A stretch of 64,000 nt of DNA, taken from the NCBI RefSeq assembly GCF_001931685.1, contig NZ_MOOY01000001.1:310001-374000 (forward strand), written 5' to 3'. Shown in pieces: positions 28,384 to 37,740 of the stretch. The position numbers and the translations under genes were made by a program. The notes under the pieces are model-generated. The model was not told the DNA's origin. It saw nothing but the letters and a program-made list of their open reading frames with translations, and did no database searches. This DNA is from Pararhizobium arenae. GTDB taxonomy: Bacteria > Pseudomonadota > Alphaproteobacteria > Rhizobiales > Rhizobiaceae. Each line of letters starts with the position of its first letter. Position 1 is the stretch's first letter.

Positions 28384-30342
28384 TCACATTGCCGGCTGCT
28401 GCGGAAAGAGTTCCTCATGCGAGCTGAAGAAGCGGTCTGTGCCGTAGCGCTTGCCGAACATCATGTCGTGCTGGAGAAAGCGATAGTCGCGCACCAGCGG
28501 CGGGATCGTCTTCTGGCGCGACCAGTTGGAGGTATCCTTGCCGGCCGCATTGATTAGCATGAAGCGGTCGATGACATGGTAGCGGTCAAAGACGTTGCCC
28601 AGAAACCCGGTGTAATAGGGATGTTCGAAGCCGCCCTGTTGCAGGATCTTGTAGGACAGGAAAGCCGGGCTGATGGTTCCGATATCTTTGACGGGACCGG
28701 TCTTGTTCGACCAGACGACCAGCGGGGTTTCGTGCTGGATCTTCATCTGGTCCATCGGCCCTTTGCGCGAGGCGGTGACGCCCGGCATGAACCCGGTGCT
28801 TGTGTAGACGGTGTTGAGCGGCGGCAAGTGATCGCCGAAGATGACGATGATCGTCTCGCGGTCACGTTCCTTCGCCCAGTCCATCAGCATCTTCAGGCTA
28901 TCGTCGGCTTCCTTGACGCCCTGTGCGTAGGTTTCGAGCACCTGACGATCGCCCGGCGGCAGGTCGCCTTCCACCTTGATGGTGTTCTTCGCGTAACGAT
29001 TGGCTTCGTAGGGCCCATGACCCTGAAGCGTCACCGTGAAGAAGAAGAAGGGGTCACGCAACGCATCTGCCTGACGGATGATTTCCTTGGTCAGCGATTC
29101 ATCCGAGGCGAAAATTCCGCGCTTCTGCATCGGCGGCAAATTCTCTTCCGAGCGAAAATCCTCGAAGCCGAAGGCCTTGTAGACGGCGCTGCGGTTCCAG
29201 AACCATTTCTGGAAGGGGTGAACCGCGCGGGCCGTGTAACCTTCTCCGCGGAAGAAGGTGGCGAGCGACGGGATCGGATTGCGGATGTACTGCTGATAAG
29301 GAATGCTGCCATAGGGCAGAAAGGCATTGGAAAAACCGGTCAGCGCCTCGAATTCCACATTGGCGGTCATGCCACCGAATTCCGGCGAGAAGACGTTGCC
29401 CGACTGCATTTCGCGGATGGTCGGCATCGGATCAGGAGACAGCTTGATGTTCGGCAGGCGGGTCGGGTCCCAAAGGGACTCGCTCATCAGCACGATCACG
29501 TCCGGCTTGCTGCGATGGCTCGTTCCGGCCGGAACGGGCTTCACCGGGATCTTTTCGATTGCGTCGAGCATGTAACCGGCGGGGGCCGTCACGTTGGCCA
29601 TTGGCAGGTTCAACGCAAACGCCATGGCAAAGCCGTTATGGCGGTAGTTTTCCGTCTGGTCCCACATGATCGGAATGACGTTCAGACGGTCCCTCAACCA
29701 CGAGAAGTCGTTGTAGTCCATGATGTTGTAGAACGAGGCGAGCAGCGGCACCGTTACGGCTAGACGCGCGATGCGCGGCTTGCGGGAAAGTTTCGGAAAG
29801 CGGCGCCAGGCAAAACGGGCAAGCCAGCCAAGGGCCGCGATCGACAGCAGAAGGCCTGCGACGATGCCGACCGCAGTCCAAGGCCTGTCCATCACCAGCG
29901 CCGGCATCAGTTCCATGATCTGGCGGCCAAAAAGAAAGTCTGTGGGATAGAGCGGGTCGGAGAGAAAAACCTGCTTCTGGTGGCTTATCAACGCCGGTCC
30001 GACGGCAATTGGCGCAAGGACCAGCATGCCGATGTGCTGGCGAGAAAAGAACGCGTCAAGAGTAAGGCTGACCAGCAGGAAGACACCGACGGTCGTCCAT
30101 GCGGGACGCATCGGATCAATGAAGTAGAGCACGGTCTCGTGCAACGAACTGCGGGAAATCCATTCCACCGTGAAAACAAGAAGAATGGCCAGAACGAGCG
30201 ACAGCGGCAGCGACAAAGCGTAACGTCGGCCATGCGCGCGCACGGCCTGCAATAGCTTCGCCTTGCCGATCCCGAAGGATGGCGCCAGTCCCGCCGTGCC
30301 CGGCGCGGCAACAGTGCCGACTGCAGTCTCGAAACTGGCCAA
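28384..30342 (-). CDS. LtaS-like phosphoglycerol transferase (alkaline phosphatase superfamily)
   Basis: This 652-residue membrane enzyme has five N-terminal helices (about 40-230) and a periplasmic sulfatase-fold domain (about 275-600). The nucleophile is probably the Thr in GGMTANVEFEALTG; metal-binding residues are in MSESLWDP, LQGHGPY and IFGDHLPP. Relatives make lipoteichoic acid or transfer phosphoglycerol to periplasmic glucans; in rhizobia a cyclic beta-glucan substrate is plausible (CgmB-like), by inference only. The start is TTG at 30342 with GGAG 6 bp upstream, since no ATG lies before the first helices. Confidence 0.82.
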   Translation of the reverse strand: MASFETAVGTVAAPGTAGLAPSFGIGKAKLLQAVRAHGRRYALSLPLSLVLAILLVFTVEWISRSSLHETVLYFIDPMRPAWTTVGVFLLVSLTLDAFFSRQHIGMLVLAPIAVGPALISHQKQVFLSDPLYPTDFLFGRQIMELMPALVMDRPWTAVGIVAGLLLSIAALGWLARFAWRRFPKLSRKPRIARLAVTVPLLASFYNIMDYNDFSWLRDRLNVIPIMWDQTENYRHNGFAMAFALNLPMANVTAPAGYMLDAIEKIPVKPVPAGTSHRSKPDVIVLMSESLWDPTRLPNIKLSPDPMPTIREMQSGNVFSPEFGGMTANVEFEALTGFSNAFLPYGSIPYQQYIRNPIPSLATFFRGEGYTARAVHPFQKWFWNRSAVYKAFGFEDFRSEENLPPMQKRGIFASDESLTKEIIRQADALRDPFFFFTVTLQGHGPYEANRYAKNTIKVEGDLPPGDRQVLETYAQGVKEADDSLKMLMDWAKERDRETIIVIFGDHLPPLNTVYTSTGFMPGVTASRKGPMDQMKIQHETPLVVWSNKTGPVKDIGTISPAFLSYKILQQGGFEHPYYTGFLGNVFDRYHVIDRFMLINAAGKDTSNWSRQKTIPPLVRDYRFLQHDMMFGKRYGTDRFFSSHEELFPQQPAM

Positions 30343-30661
30343 GGCCTACTCCAATATTACAAAACTTTCGCAAAACTGTCATACAGTCGTCATCTTGAAT
30401 GCAACATGAATGATTTCCAATCTCCACAAAAACGCAGCCGGCTATCGATATTTCGCCATGTGGACGGTCTTTCCGCGGATAAATTCAGGCCTGCCTGCCA
30501 AGCGCGACATCGGCGCGCGTCAGCCACATGCTATGACGGACGCGGGAGACCCTTTGCGATGGCGCGACTGCAACTAAATTGTTCCGTTTGCGCGTGAACC
30601 GCTCTAAACAACGGATGCGGTTTGTCGCCGCGATACAGTGATGAATGAAGGCAACTCGTCC
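30343..30661. other. Divergent promoter region
   Basis: The 319 bp between the LtaS-like gene (minus) and nadE (plus) contain no gene. The AT-rich segment near 30345-30410 is a reasonable place for the minus-strand promoter, but no clear -35/-10 pair was identified. Confidence 0.35.
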
Positions 30662-32341
30662 ATGACCGCGCAAAAGATCATTTCCTCGACGCTTCGTATT
30701 GCCGTCGCCCAGCTCAATCCGACCGTGGGGGACGTCACGGGAAATCTCGCCAAGGCGCGCGAGGCGAGGGCGGATGCGGCTCGGCAGGGAGCGGACCTGC
30801 TGCTTTTGACCGAACTTTTCATTTCCGGCTATCCGCCAGAGGACCTCGTGCTGAAGCCGGCCTTCCTGAAGGCCTGTCAGGCCGCCGTCGATGCGCTCGC
30901 CGCCGATACGGCCGATGCCGGCCCCGGCGTCGTGGTCGGCTTTCCGAGGCAGGGAGAAACGGGACGGCACAACTCCGTCGCCGTGCTTGATGATGGAAAA
31001 ATTCTTGTTCTGCGCGACAAGATCGACCTGCCGAACTATGGCGAATTCGATGAGAAGCGCGTGTTTTCGGAAGGCAGCATGCCTGGTCCTGTGAATTTTC
31101 GCGGCGTGCGGCTTGGCATTCCGATCTGCGAGGAAATCTGGAACGACCTCGGTGTCTGCGAAACTCTGGCGGAGAGTGGTGCTGAAATTCTGCTCGTTCC
31201 CAACGGCTCGCCCTATTATCGCGGCAAGGTTGACGTGCGCCATCAGGTGGCGTTGCGGCAGGTGATTGAATCCGGGCTGCCGTTGGTCTTTGCAAATCAA
31301 TTGGGCGGTCAGGACGAACTCGTCTTCGACGGCGCGAGCTTCGGTTTCAATGCCGACAGGTCGTTGGCCTTCCAGATGAGCCAGTTCGAGGAGGCCATTG
31401 CCGTCGTAACCTTCCATCGCAAGGACGACAGCTGGCGCTGCGAAGCGGGTCCTTTCTCGAAAATTCCCGAAAAGGACGAGGCCGATTATCGCGCTTGCAT
31501 GCTGGGTTTCCGCGATTACGTCAACAAGAACGGTTTCAAGAATGTCGTGCTCGGACTTTCCGGCGGGATCGATTCCGCCCTGTGCGCAGCGCTCGCCGTT
31601 GACGCCCTTGGTGAGGAGCGTGTGCGCACGCTGATGCTGCCGTACCGCTACACGTCGTCGGAATCCTTCAAGGATGCCGAGGAATGCGCCAAGGCGCTGG
31701 GGTGCCGCTACGACATAGTGCCGATCGAAGAGCCCGTGACCGGGTTTACCGAGGCGCTCTCCGGGCTATTCGAAGGAACCGAGCCGGGTATCACCGAGGA
31801 AAATCTGCAGAGCCGAACGCGCGGAACGATCCTGATGGCGATCTCCAACAAGTTCGGCTCGATGGTGGTGACGACCGGCAACAAGTCGGAAATGTCCGTC
31901 GGATATGCGACGCTCTATGGCGACATGAACGGCGGCTTCAACCCGATCAAGGACCTTTACAAGATGCAGGTCTACGGCCTGTCACGTTGGCGCAATACGA
32001 CGGTGCCGCCAGGCGCGCTCGGCCCTTCTGGCGAAGTGATCCCGCAAAACATTATCGCCAAGGCGCCGTCGGCCGAACTGCGTCCCAACCAGACCGACCA
32101 GGATTCGCTGCCGCCTTATCCGGTGCTGGACGATATTCTGGAATGCCTTGTGGAGCAGGAGATGGGCACCGCGGAAATCGTTGCCCGCGGGCATGACGAG
32201 GCAACCGTGCACCGCATCGAGCACCTGCTTTACATCGCCGAATACAAGCGCCGCCAGTCTGCTCCGGGTGTGAAGATCACCAAGAAGAATTTCGGCCGCG
32301 ATCGTCGCTACCCGATCACCAACCGTTTTCGCGACCGCTGA
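30662..32341 (+). CDS. nadE: Glutamine-dependent NAD+ synthetase
   Basis: This 559-residue enzyme makes NAD from deamido-NAD, with ammonia from glutamine. The N-terminal nitrilase domain supplies Glu (LLLLTELFISGYPPEDL), Lys (LRDKIDLPNYGEFDEKR) and Cys (GIPICEEIWNDL). The C-terminal synthetase domain has the ATP loop GLSGGIDSALCAAL and TTGNKSEMSVGYATLYGD. The ATG at 30662 fits the alignment; in-frame GTG and ATG codons lie 7-8 codons upstream. The next gene begins 23 bp after the stop. Confidence 0.96.
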   Translation: MTAQKIISSTLRIAVAQLNPTVGDVTGNLAKAREARADAARQGADLLLLTELFISGYPPEDLVLKPAFLKACQAAVDALAADTADAGPGVVVGFPRQGETGRHNSVAVLDDGKILVLRDKIDLPNYGEFDEKRVFSEGSMPGPVNFRGVRLGIPICEEIWNDLGVCETLAESGAEILLVPNGSPYYRGKVDVRHQVALRQVIESGLPLVFANQLGGQDELVFDGASFGFNADRSLAFQMSQFEEAIAVVTFHRKDDSWRCEAGPFSKIPEKDEADYRACMLGFRDYVNKNGFKNVVLGLSGGIDSALCAALAVDALGEERVRTLMLPYRYTSSESFKDAEECAKALGCRYDIVPIEEPVTGFTEALSGLFEGTEPGITEENLQSRTRGTILMAISNKFGSMVVTTGNKSEMSVGYATLYGDMNGGFNPIKDLYKMQVYGLSRWRNTTVPPGALGPSGEVIPQNIIAKAPSAELRPNQTDQDSLPPYPVLDDILECLVEQEMGTAEIVARGHDEATVHRIEHLLYIAEYKRRQSAPGVKITKKNFGRDRRYPITNRFRDR

Positions 32342-32364
32342 TCTCGGTTGCTGAAAGGAACACT

Positions 32365-33192
32365 ATGCGCAGTTCAGTCGAGATTTATTCGCTCGATACC
32401 CAGGAAAGCCGTGTTGTCTGGCAGACGGACAGATTGTTCGAGGCGCCCAACTTCACGGCTGACGGAAAGTCGCTGATCCTCAATGCGGATGGTTTGCTTT
32501 ACCGGTTGTCTGTCGATGGCGGCGAGCCGGTGCAGATCGATACGGGGCTGGCGCGCGCGTGCAACAACGATCACGGGCTTTCACCCGACGGCAAAACCAT
32601 CGTCATCAGCGACAAGACGGAATATGGCGCGTCCACGATCTATACGCTGCCGCTCGGTGGTGGCGCGCCCAGCCAAGTGACGGCGAAGACACCATCCTAT
32701 TGGCACGGCTGGTCGCCGGGCGGAAAAACGCTTGCCTACTGCGGTATCCGCGACGATGTCTTCGACATCTACACCATCCCTGTGGAGGGCGGTGAGGAAA
32801 CGCGGCTGACCTTCGGCGAGGGGCGCAATGATGGGCCAGACTACAGCCCCGATGGCGCTTGGATTTACTTTAATTCCAGCCGCACGGGCCGCATGCAAAT
32901 CTGGCGTGTGCGGCCCGATGCGAGCGAAGTGCAACGCATCACCAACAGCGAATATGGCGACTGGTTCCCGCATCCGTCCCCGGATGGCCGCAATCTGCTG
33001 GTTCTGTCCTATGATGCCGACGTGTTCGATCATCCGCGGGATCTCAATGTAAGGTTGCGGATTATGGATATGGATGGCGGCAATGCGCGCATCCTGTTTC
33101 CTCTATTCGGCGGGCAGGGGACGATCAATGTGCCCAACTGGGCACCGGATGCACGCTCGTTCGCCTTCGTTCGCTACGCGCCTGCGTCCTGA
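32365..33192 (+). CDS. TolB-like beta-propeller protein
   Basis: This 275-residue protein is built of repeated PD40/TolB blades: FTADGKSLILN, LSPDGKTIVIS, WSPGGKTLAYCG, YSPDGAWIYFNS and PSPDGRNLLVLS are successive copies. There is no signal peptide, unlike TolB, so it is probably cytoplasmic. AAAGGA precedes the ATG. It lies close behind nadE and may share its transcript. The ligand or partner is unknown. Confidence 0.85.
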   Translation: MRSSVEIYSLDTQESRVVWQTDRLFEAPNFTADGKSLILNADGLLYRLSVDGGEPVQIDTGLARACNNDHGLSPDGKTIVISDKTEYGASTIYTLPLGGGAPSQVTAKTPSYWHGWSPGGKTLAYCGIRDDVFDIYTIPVEGGEETRLTFGEGRNDGPDYSPDGAWIYFNSSRTGRMQIWRVRPDASEVQRITNSEYGDWFPHPSPDGRNLLVLSYDADVFDHPRDLNVRLRIMDMDGGNARILFPLFGGQGTINVPNWAPDARSFAFVRYAPAS

Positions 33193-33372
33193 ACTTTCCG
33201 TGTCGTTTAAGCAACGTCGGGTTTTAACCAATTTCAAACCAGCTTGCTTAAACGAAATTTCCGCTTTGATTGCTAATATACCGACTATCGCGAATACCGG
33301 GCGTCAGAATCCCGGTTGAGATGGTCGCCAAAAGCCACGAGCACCTGGGCGCCATCTGAAGGGGATGTCGGC

Positions 33373-34887
33373 ATGGGACGTAACGCGGCAGCACAGACAG
33401 GAAGACGGCGAACCGGGCGCACCGTGGTGCTGATCCACGTCGCCTGTGCAGCACTTGCTCTCATGATCGTTGCCAGCCTTGCCGTCGTGCTTGATCGCTC
33501 GGTCGATGAAGCCGATCGCTTCGGTCTTACCGCCGAACGAAAGCTGGTCGATGGCGAATTGCAGCATCAGATCGATGCTGTCGTGCAGTATCAGGCCGAG
33601 CTCTCCTTTTGGAACAAGACCTATACCGAACTCGGACAGGGAACGCTCAGCGATACCTTCATCAAGGAGGAGATGACGGACTGGCTGTGGCAGGATTTTG
33701 GATTCAACTGGATGATCTTTTCCGATAGGTCAGCGGAAGCGTTTCTGGCGGTCAAGGACGGCTTGAAGGTTGGACGACAGGAAGGAACCAGAATACTGAG
33801 ATGGGCTGGTGATTTGCTGGAGGAGGCAGACAGGCTCTATGAAGCCGGTATCGTTGCCGATGGTAGCGGCTGGCGCGTTATGAGACCTGCGCGCGACAGC
33901 GCTGCGCTGGAAGCGCCCGTCCCCGGTATCCATGCAACGGATATCCGTCTGATCGATGGCGTCATCAGCATTGTCGTCGTCCAGGCGGTCTTGCCCGAAA
34001 ATCTGCACATTCCAGCCTTTCGGCGCGATCCGGTCTTCATGATCACGATCAAGCCCTTCAGCAACCTTATGCTGCGCAACGTGGAGGAGCGTCTCGGCAT
34101 ATCCCGGCTGTCCTTTACATCCGTGCGCAATGTCGCGGAGAGCGATATTCATGTGACGCTTGGCAACTGCAGCGACCCGTCCTGCATGGTCGCTGCGTGG
34201 GCGCCGCGCCGACCGGGCAGCTTCGTGCGCTCCGAAACATTGCCGAGTGTTATCGTGATCGGCCTCATCGCGACGTTGGTCATGACGTTCATAGCGTTGC
34301 GTTTCGGAGCGGTGGTTTCAGCGCTTGAGGCGAGCGAGGCGGAAAACCGCCACCAGGCCCGCCACGATCGTCTGACCGGACTGATCAACCGCACCGGTTT
34401 CGATCAGGCCTTGGCTGCCGCGACGCTTCGTGTCGCCGAGCGTCCTTTCAGTCTCCTGTGTATCGACCTTGATCGGTTCAAGGCGGTCAACGATACCTAT
34501 GGCCATCCGGCCGGCGATGCGCTCCTCAAGGTGCTGGCGGAGCGATTTACGTCAACCGTAGGGGATCTGGGGATTGTCGCTCGTCTTGGCGGCGATGAAT
34601 TTGCCGTGCTTCTCGATCATGGGATATCGCAGGAATCGGCGATGCAGTTGGCGCGCGCGCTGATTGTCGATGCGCAGACGCCAGTGCCTTTTGATGGACA
34701 ACTCCTGTGCGTCGGCTGCAGCGTCGGATTGGCGTCGGCGCCGAAACATGGCGTCAGCGCGCGGGAAATCGTTCCGGCGGCAGACCGGGCGCTCTATCGT
34801 GCCAAAGCCAATGGCCGAAACTGCGTCCGCACCGCTGACGATGTAGACGCTACCGAGCAAAACCAACCCGATGGTGTTGCCGCATAG
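33373..34887 (+). CDS. CHASE4-GGDEF diguanylate cyclase
   Basis: This 504-residue membrane protein makes cyclic di-GMP. It has a first membrane helix (HVACAALALMIVASLAVVL), a periplasmic CHASE4 sensor at about 45-295, a second helix (VIVIGLIATLVMTFIALRFG) and a GGDEF domain from about 340. The active-site loop LGGDEFAVLLD is intact. The RxxD inhibitory site that usually lies five residues before the loop is not present (GDLG at that place), so product inhibition may be absent. The ATG at 33373 has AAGGGG upstream. Confidence 0.92.
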   Translation: MGRNAAAQTGRRRTGRTVVLIHVACAALALMIVASLAVVLDRSVDEADRFGLTAERKLVDGELQHQIDAVVQYQAELSFWNKTYTELGQGTLSDTFIKEEMTDWLWQDFGFNWMIFSDRSAEAFLAVKDGLKVGRQEGTRILRWAGDLLEEADRLYEAGIVADGSGWRVMRPARDSAALEAPVPGIHATDIRLIDGVISIVVVQAVLPENLHIPAFRRDPVFMITIKPFSNLMLRNVEERLGISRLSFTSVRNVAESDIHVTLGNCSDPSCMVAAWAPRRPGSFVRSETLPSVIVIGLIATLVMTFIALRFGAVVSALEASEAENRHQARHDRLTGLINRTGFDQALAAATLRVAERPFSLLCIDLDRFKAVNDTYGHPAGDALLKVLAERFTSTVGDLGIVARLGGDEFAVLLDHGISQESAMQLARALIVDAQTPVPFDGQLLCVGCSVGLASAPKHGVSAREIVPAADRALYRAKANGRNCVRTADDVDATEQNQPDGVAA

Positions 34888-34929
34888 CATTCGCTACGGC
34901 ACCAAACTTCATCGACAGGTGACAACGGT

Positions 34930-35994
34930 TCAGTTCGGTTGAAGTTGTTGATACCCTGGACCCTTGGGATGGTGCAGGTCGATAGAGGTTTCCTGCGTGG
35001 GAAGGAAACTGGGGCCGACCATGCGCACCTTCTTGTCATCCGGATCGTAGGGGCGTTCCGGCACGGCGCTGTTGACTTCCGCCTGAGTTTTCGGCGTCGT
35101 GATCGTGACGATGGAGCCTTGCTGCTGCGGGGTGCTAAGTTTCGCCGTTGTGTTTCGGGGAATTGCGCATCCGCATTGTCCCGCTGTGCTCGGATCGCGG
35201 GTCTTGTAGGCGAACGCCGTTGGCAGATCGATATAGGGCTCGCCTGTCGCCGCCGAGATCATCTGCTCGCTCTCTTCCGTTGCCAGCGCGTGATAGTAGA
35301 GCGCTGTCTGCGAACCCGGGCAGCGTCGTTGGCAGGTCTCGGCGTCCCGTTGAAAATCAGCTGGCGTGGCGTTGGAAGAGATCGGGAAAAATGCACCGTC
35401 ACAGGTGCGCACACACATCGTCCGAAGACTGCCATTGCCGTCGTCGCCGGGAATGGCGAAACCCGACGCTTCGGTTTGATCGAGTAGAATGGTGTCGCGG
35501 ATCGGCGGCAGATCTTTCAGGATATTGCGATGGGTTTCCGGCTCCGCGGCCGCGGCCTGAAGAAGCTTGTCCTGTTCCTCGGCGCAGCGGTTCACGTCGA
35601 GCGCGGCGAGGATGCGGCGACGCACGGCATCGTTGCCGCCGCCGACAAGGCTCTGCCGCCGTGCCTTCAAATCGTCGAGGTTGGCTTCCATCTGCTCGAT
35701 GACGGCGTCGAGATTGTCGCAATTGGCGTCCAACGGCTTGCCGACCACGATCACGCTGCCGGCATTGCAGCCAGTTCGCCGTCTTTCGCTGCGTGCCTGA
35801 CGCAGATCGAGATTCTGGCGGGAAATTGCCGCCGCGTAATCGCGCAGATTGGCGTTTGAGATGACGTTGTTGCGGGGCAGGTCGTTGAGTTTGGCGTTGA
35901 GCCGTTCGCAAACGGCCGAGGCCGCGGCGGCTTGGGCTGCCGTCAGTAGAATGACGGCCGCGAGAGCCGCTATCGAAGTCGAACAAAACCGCAC
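34930..35994 (-). CDS. Secreted DUF2865 protein
   Basis: This 354-residue protein has a signal peptide (cut after AAQAAAAS) and a coiled-coil-like region at about 45-160. The DUF2865 core MCVRTCDGAFFPIS follows, with several cysteines (CQRRCPGS, GQCGCAIPRN). The family is found mainly in Rhizobiales and is exported; its function is unknown. The conserved cysteines probably form disulfides in the periplasm. It is transcribed alone. Confidence 0.88.
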   Translation of the reverse strand: MRFCSTSIAALAAVILLTAAQAAAASAVCERLNAKLNDLPRNNVISNANLRDYAAAISRQNLDLRQARSERRRTGCNAGSVIVVGKPLDANCDNLDAVIEQMEANLDDLKARRQSLVGGGNDAVRRRILAALDVNRCAEEQDKLLQAAAAEPETHRNILKDLPPIRDTILLDQTEASGFAIPGDDGNGSLRTMCVRTCDGAFFPISSNATPADFQRDAETCQRRCPGSQTALYYHALATEESEQMISAATGEPYIDLPTAFAYKTRDPSTAGQCGCAIPRNTTAKLSTPQQQGSIVTITTPKTQAEVNSAVPERPYDPDDKKVRMVGPSFLPTQETSIDLHHPKGPGYQQLQPN

Positions 35995-36144
35995 GTTTGC
36001 AATCGCCTGAAACTTTGCGGGGAACAGCGGCGGACAATGCCTTCACCCCGACTTTCAGCGGTATCATAGCGTCATTCCATGACGGTGCAACGCGGCTTTG
36101 GCGACAATGTTAACAGGCGGCAGGAACTTGGCCTGCCTATGGAG

Positions 36145-36183
36145 AAAAGCAGGCCCCGCAGGTTCGGTTCTGCGAGGCCTGCC
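36145..36183 (-). terminator. Terminator of the luxI-type gene
   Basis: On the minus strand GCAGGCCTCGCAGA pairs with a matching right arm ending GGGGCCTGC and TTTT follows. Confidence 0.8.
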
Positions 36184-36197
36184 TGTCGAGCAAAAGA

Positions 36198-36839
36198 TTA
36201 AGCCGCGCGGGCGGTTTCCAGTGACATCGCCTGTTCAAGTACCGTACCATCGATCGCAGCAACGGCTTTCATCCGTTCCAGAAGATCGTCGGTCACTTCC
36301 CAGGCGACGGCAACGGCAAAGACCGAGCCGATGCGATGCGGAGCGCCGATCCGCTCGCCGGGGCAACCCATGCGTCTGAACATCCGCTCCAGAAAGACAT
36401 CCGTGACTGTCACGATATGGCTAAGGCCTGAGGCGAGGCTGAGTTCGCCGACACCGCACATCAGCTCGGCGGCTGCGATCGTCACCTGATTGGAGGCGCG
36501 ATCCTGCGAGATTTCCGGATCGATGCAGAAGCGGCTGGATTCCCAGACCGAGGTACTGCGGATTTCCGGGCTGCCGTCCAGAAGGATGGGAAACGTGTCA
36601 TCCAGCATGTTCGGGCCTAGCGTCGGCAGTAGCCGCAGGGAGCCGCGCAAACGGCCGGTTTCGGAATAGGAAAGCACATAAAGCGGATTGGCCGCGTCGT
36701 AGTTGTCGATCTCCCATTCACCACGAACAGAGACGTCCCATTTGAGGAAGTCATGGAAAACACGTTTGCGCAGCTTGAACATCGCGTCGATTTCGCCGGG
36801 ATTGGCTTTTGCCGTACGGCTGTTGAAGATTCTGATCAT
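36198..36839 (-). CDS. N-acyl-homoserine-lactone synthase (LuxI family)
   Basis: This 213-residue enzyme joins S-adenosylmethionine and an acyl-ACP to make an AHL quorum-sensing signal. All family-invariant residues are at the expected numbers: R24, F28, W34, D45, D48, R69, E100 and R103 (WESSRF). CCAAGGAGC precedes the ATG. It lies downstream of a LuxR-type regulator on the same strand, with a terminator and a lux-box between them. The acyl chain length cannot be read from the sequence; SinI of Sinorhizobium is a plausible relative. Confidence 0.95.
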   Translation of the reverse strand: MIRIFNSRTAKANPGEIDAMFKLRKRVFHDFLKWDVSVRGEWEIDNYDAANPLYVLSYSETGRLRGSLRLLPTLGPNMLDDTFPILLDGSPEIRSTSVWESSRFCIDPEISQDRASNQVTIAAAELMCGVGELSLASGLSHIVTVTDVFLERMFRRMGCPGERIGAPHRIGSVFAVAVAWEVTDDLLERMKAVAAIDGTVLEQAMSLETARAA

Positions 36840-36895
36840 TGTGTTGCTCCTTGGTGGGAATGGAGCAAAGGCTGTCAGTTTTCAGGGGGCGCTAA

Positions 36896-36915
36896 AACTG
36901 TCGGTAGCGACAGGT
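36896..36915 (-). promoter_or_regulatory. lux-box upstream of the AHL synthase gene
   Basis: AACTGTCGGTAGCGACAGGT (plus strand) is a 20-bp near-palindrome with 2 mismatched pairs out of 10 and the CTG...CAG ends of lux/tra boxes. It is centred about 66 bp before the luxI-type start, suitable for activation by the neighbouring LuxR protein. Confidence 0.75.
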
Positions 36916-36936
36916 GCGGCATGCACGCCGCCGTGC

Positions 36937-36963
36937 AAAATAGAGCCCCAGCAGGGCTCTATT
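36937..36963 (-). terminator. Terminator of the luxR-type gene
   Basis: ATAGAGCCC and GGGCTCTAT form a perfect 9-bp stem; on the minus strand TTTT follows. It separates luxR from luxI. Confidence 0.85.
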
Positions 36964-36989
36964 CATCGCGGGAGGTGGGGAGTTGCAGA

Positions 36990-37739
36990 TCAGAAGGTCG
37001 GTATGAGGTCTTGCCGGACGGCCTGGGCAACGGCCTGCGTGTTGGACACGACATTCAGCTTGCGGCGGGCGTTGGTCATGAAGAAGCGCACGGTGCGTTC
37101 ACTGATCCCGAGGATGCGGGCTATTTCCCAGTAGCTTTTGCCAGCGGCGGCCCATCCCAGCACTTCCGTCTCGCGGTTCGTCAGGGCGGCCCTGATATCG
37201 CTGGAGATGTCGATCATCGCACTGCGGCGCACGTCATCCTCGATCTCGCCCGCATGGAAGAGGTTGGCCAGATGCTGGAAGTCCCGCAGGTGGCATCGGC
37301 TGTAGGCTGGCCATTCGCAGGCGGGCATATCCGACTGGATCGCAAGGAAAGCCATGCGGCGCATCGGGGTTGCGAGCGGCAAAGTCACGCCCACGATATT
37401 GACGCCCCTTCGCTCGACCGCCGAGAGGTGCGGTTCGATCTGCGGGTTGAGCTTGCGTGCCGTCAGCCAGTCAACCGGGCGTACGGAGTTGGTGAGTGCA
37501 CTCAGTACGGGAGAGATATGTGAAAAATCGCGATGCAACCACTCGTTGACGGTTTCGGTCGATGCGGTGCAATGCAGGCGATGAATGCTCATGCCCGAGC
37601 GCGTGAGGTCTGCATCGAGATAAAGAAGGTTTGCAACGCGGAAGGATTTTCGCATGAGTGCGAAAAACCGCGTGTGACCAATATGTTGTCCGCTGTCCAT
37701 AACGTCCAGCAAGTCAAAATATGCCCGTTGATCGGTCAT
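36990..37739 (-). CDS. LuxR-family quorum-sensing regulator
   Basis: This 249-residue regulator has an N-terminal autoinducer-binding domain (about 1-165) and a C-terminal HTH: LTNRETEVLGWAAAGKSYWEIARIL, then ISERTVRFFMTNARRKLNV. The pocket has Trp residues near 67 and 91 (NEWLH and PVDW). The Asp of the usual DPV motif is replaced by Ser (S76-P77-V78), which may change signal recognition. The ATG at 37739 is preferred over GTG at 37748 because AAGGG lies 8 bp upstream. That site is inside a strong hairpin. It is the obvious partner of the adjacent synthase. Confidence 0.92.
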   Translation of the reverse strand: MTDQRAYFDLLDVMDSGQHIGHTRFFALMRKSFRVANLLYLDADLTRSGMSIHRLHCTASTETVNEWLHRDFSHISPVLSALTNSVRPVDWLTARKLNPQIEPHLSAVERRGVNIVGVTLPLATPMRRMAFLAIQSDMPACEWPAYSRCHLRDFQHLANLFHAGEIEDDVRRSAMIDISSDIRAALTNRETEVLGWAAAGKSYWEIARILGISERTVRFFMTNARRKLNVVSNTQAVAQAVRQDLIPTF

Positions 37740-37740
37740 G

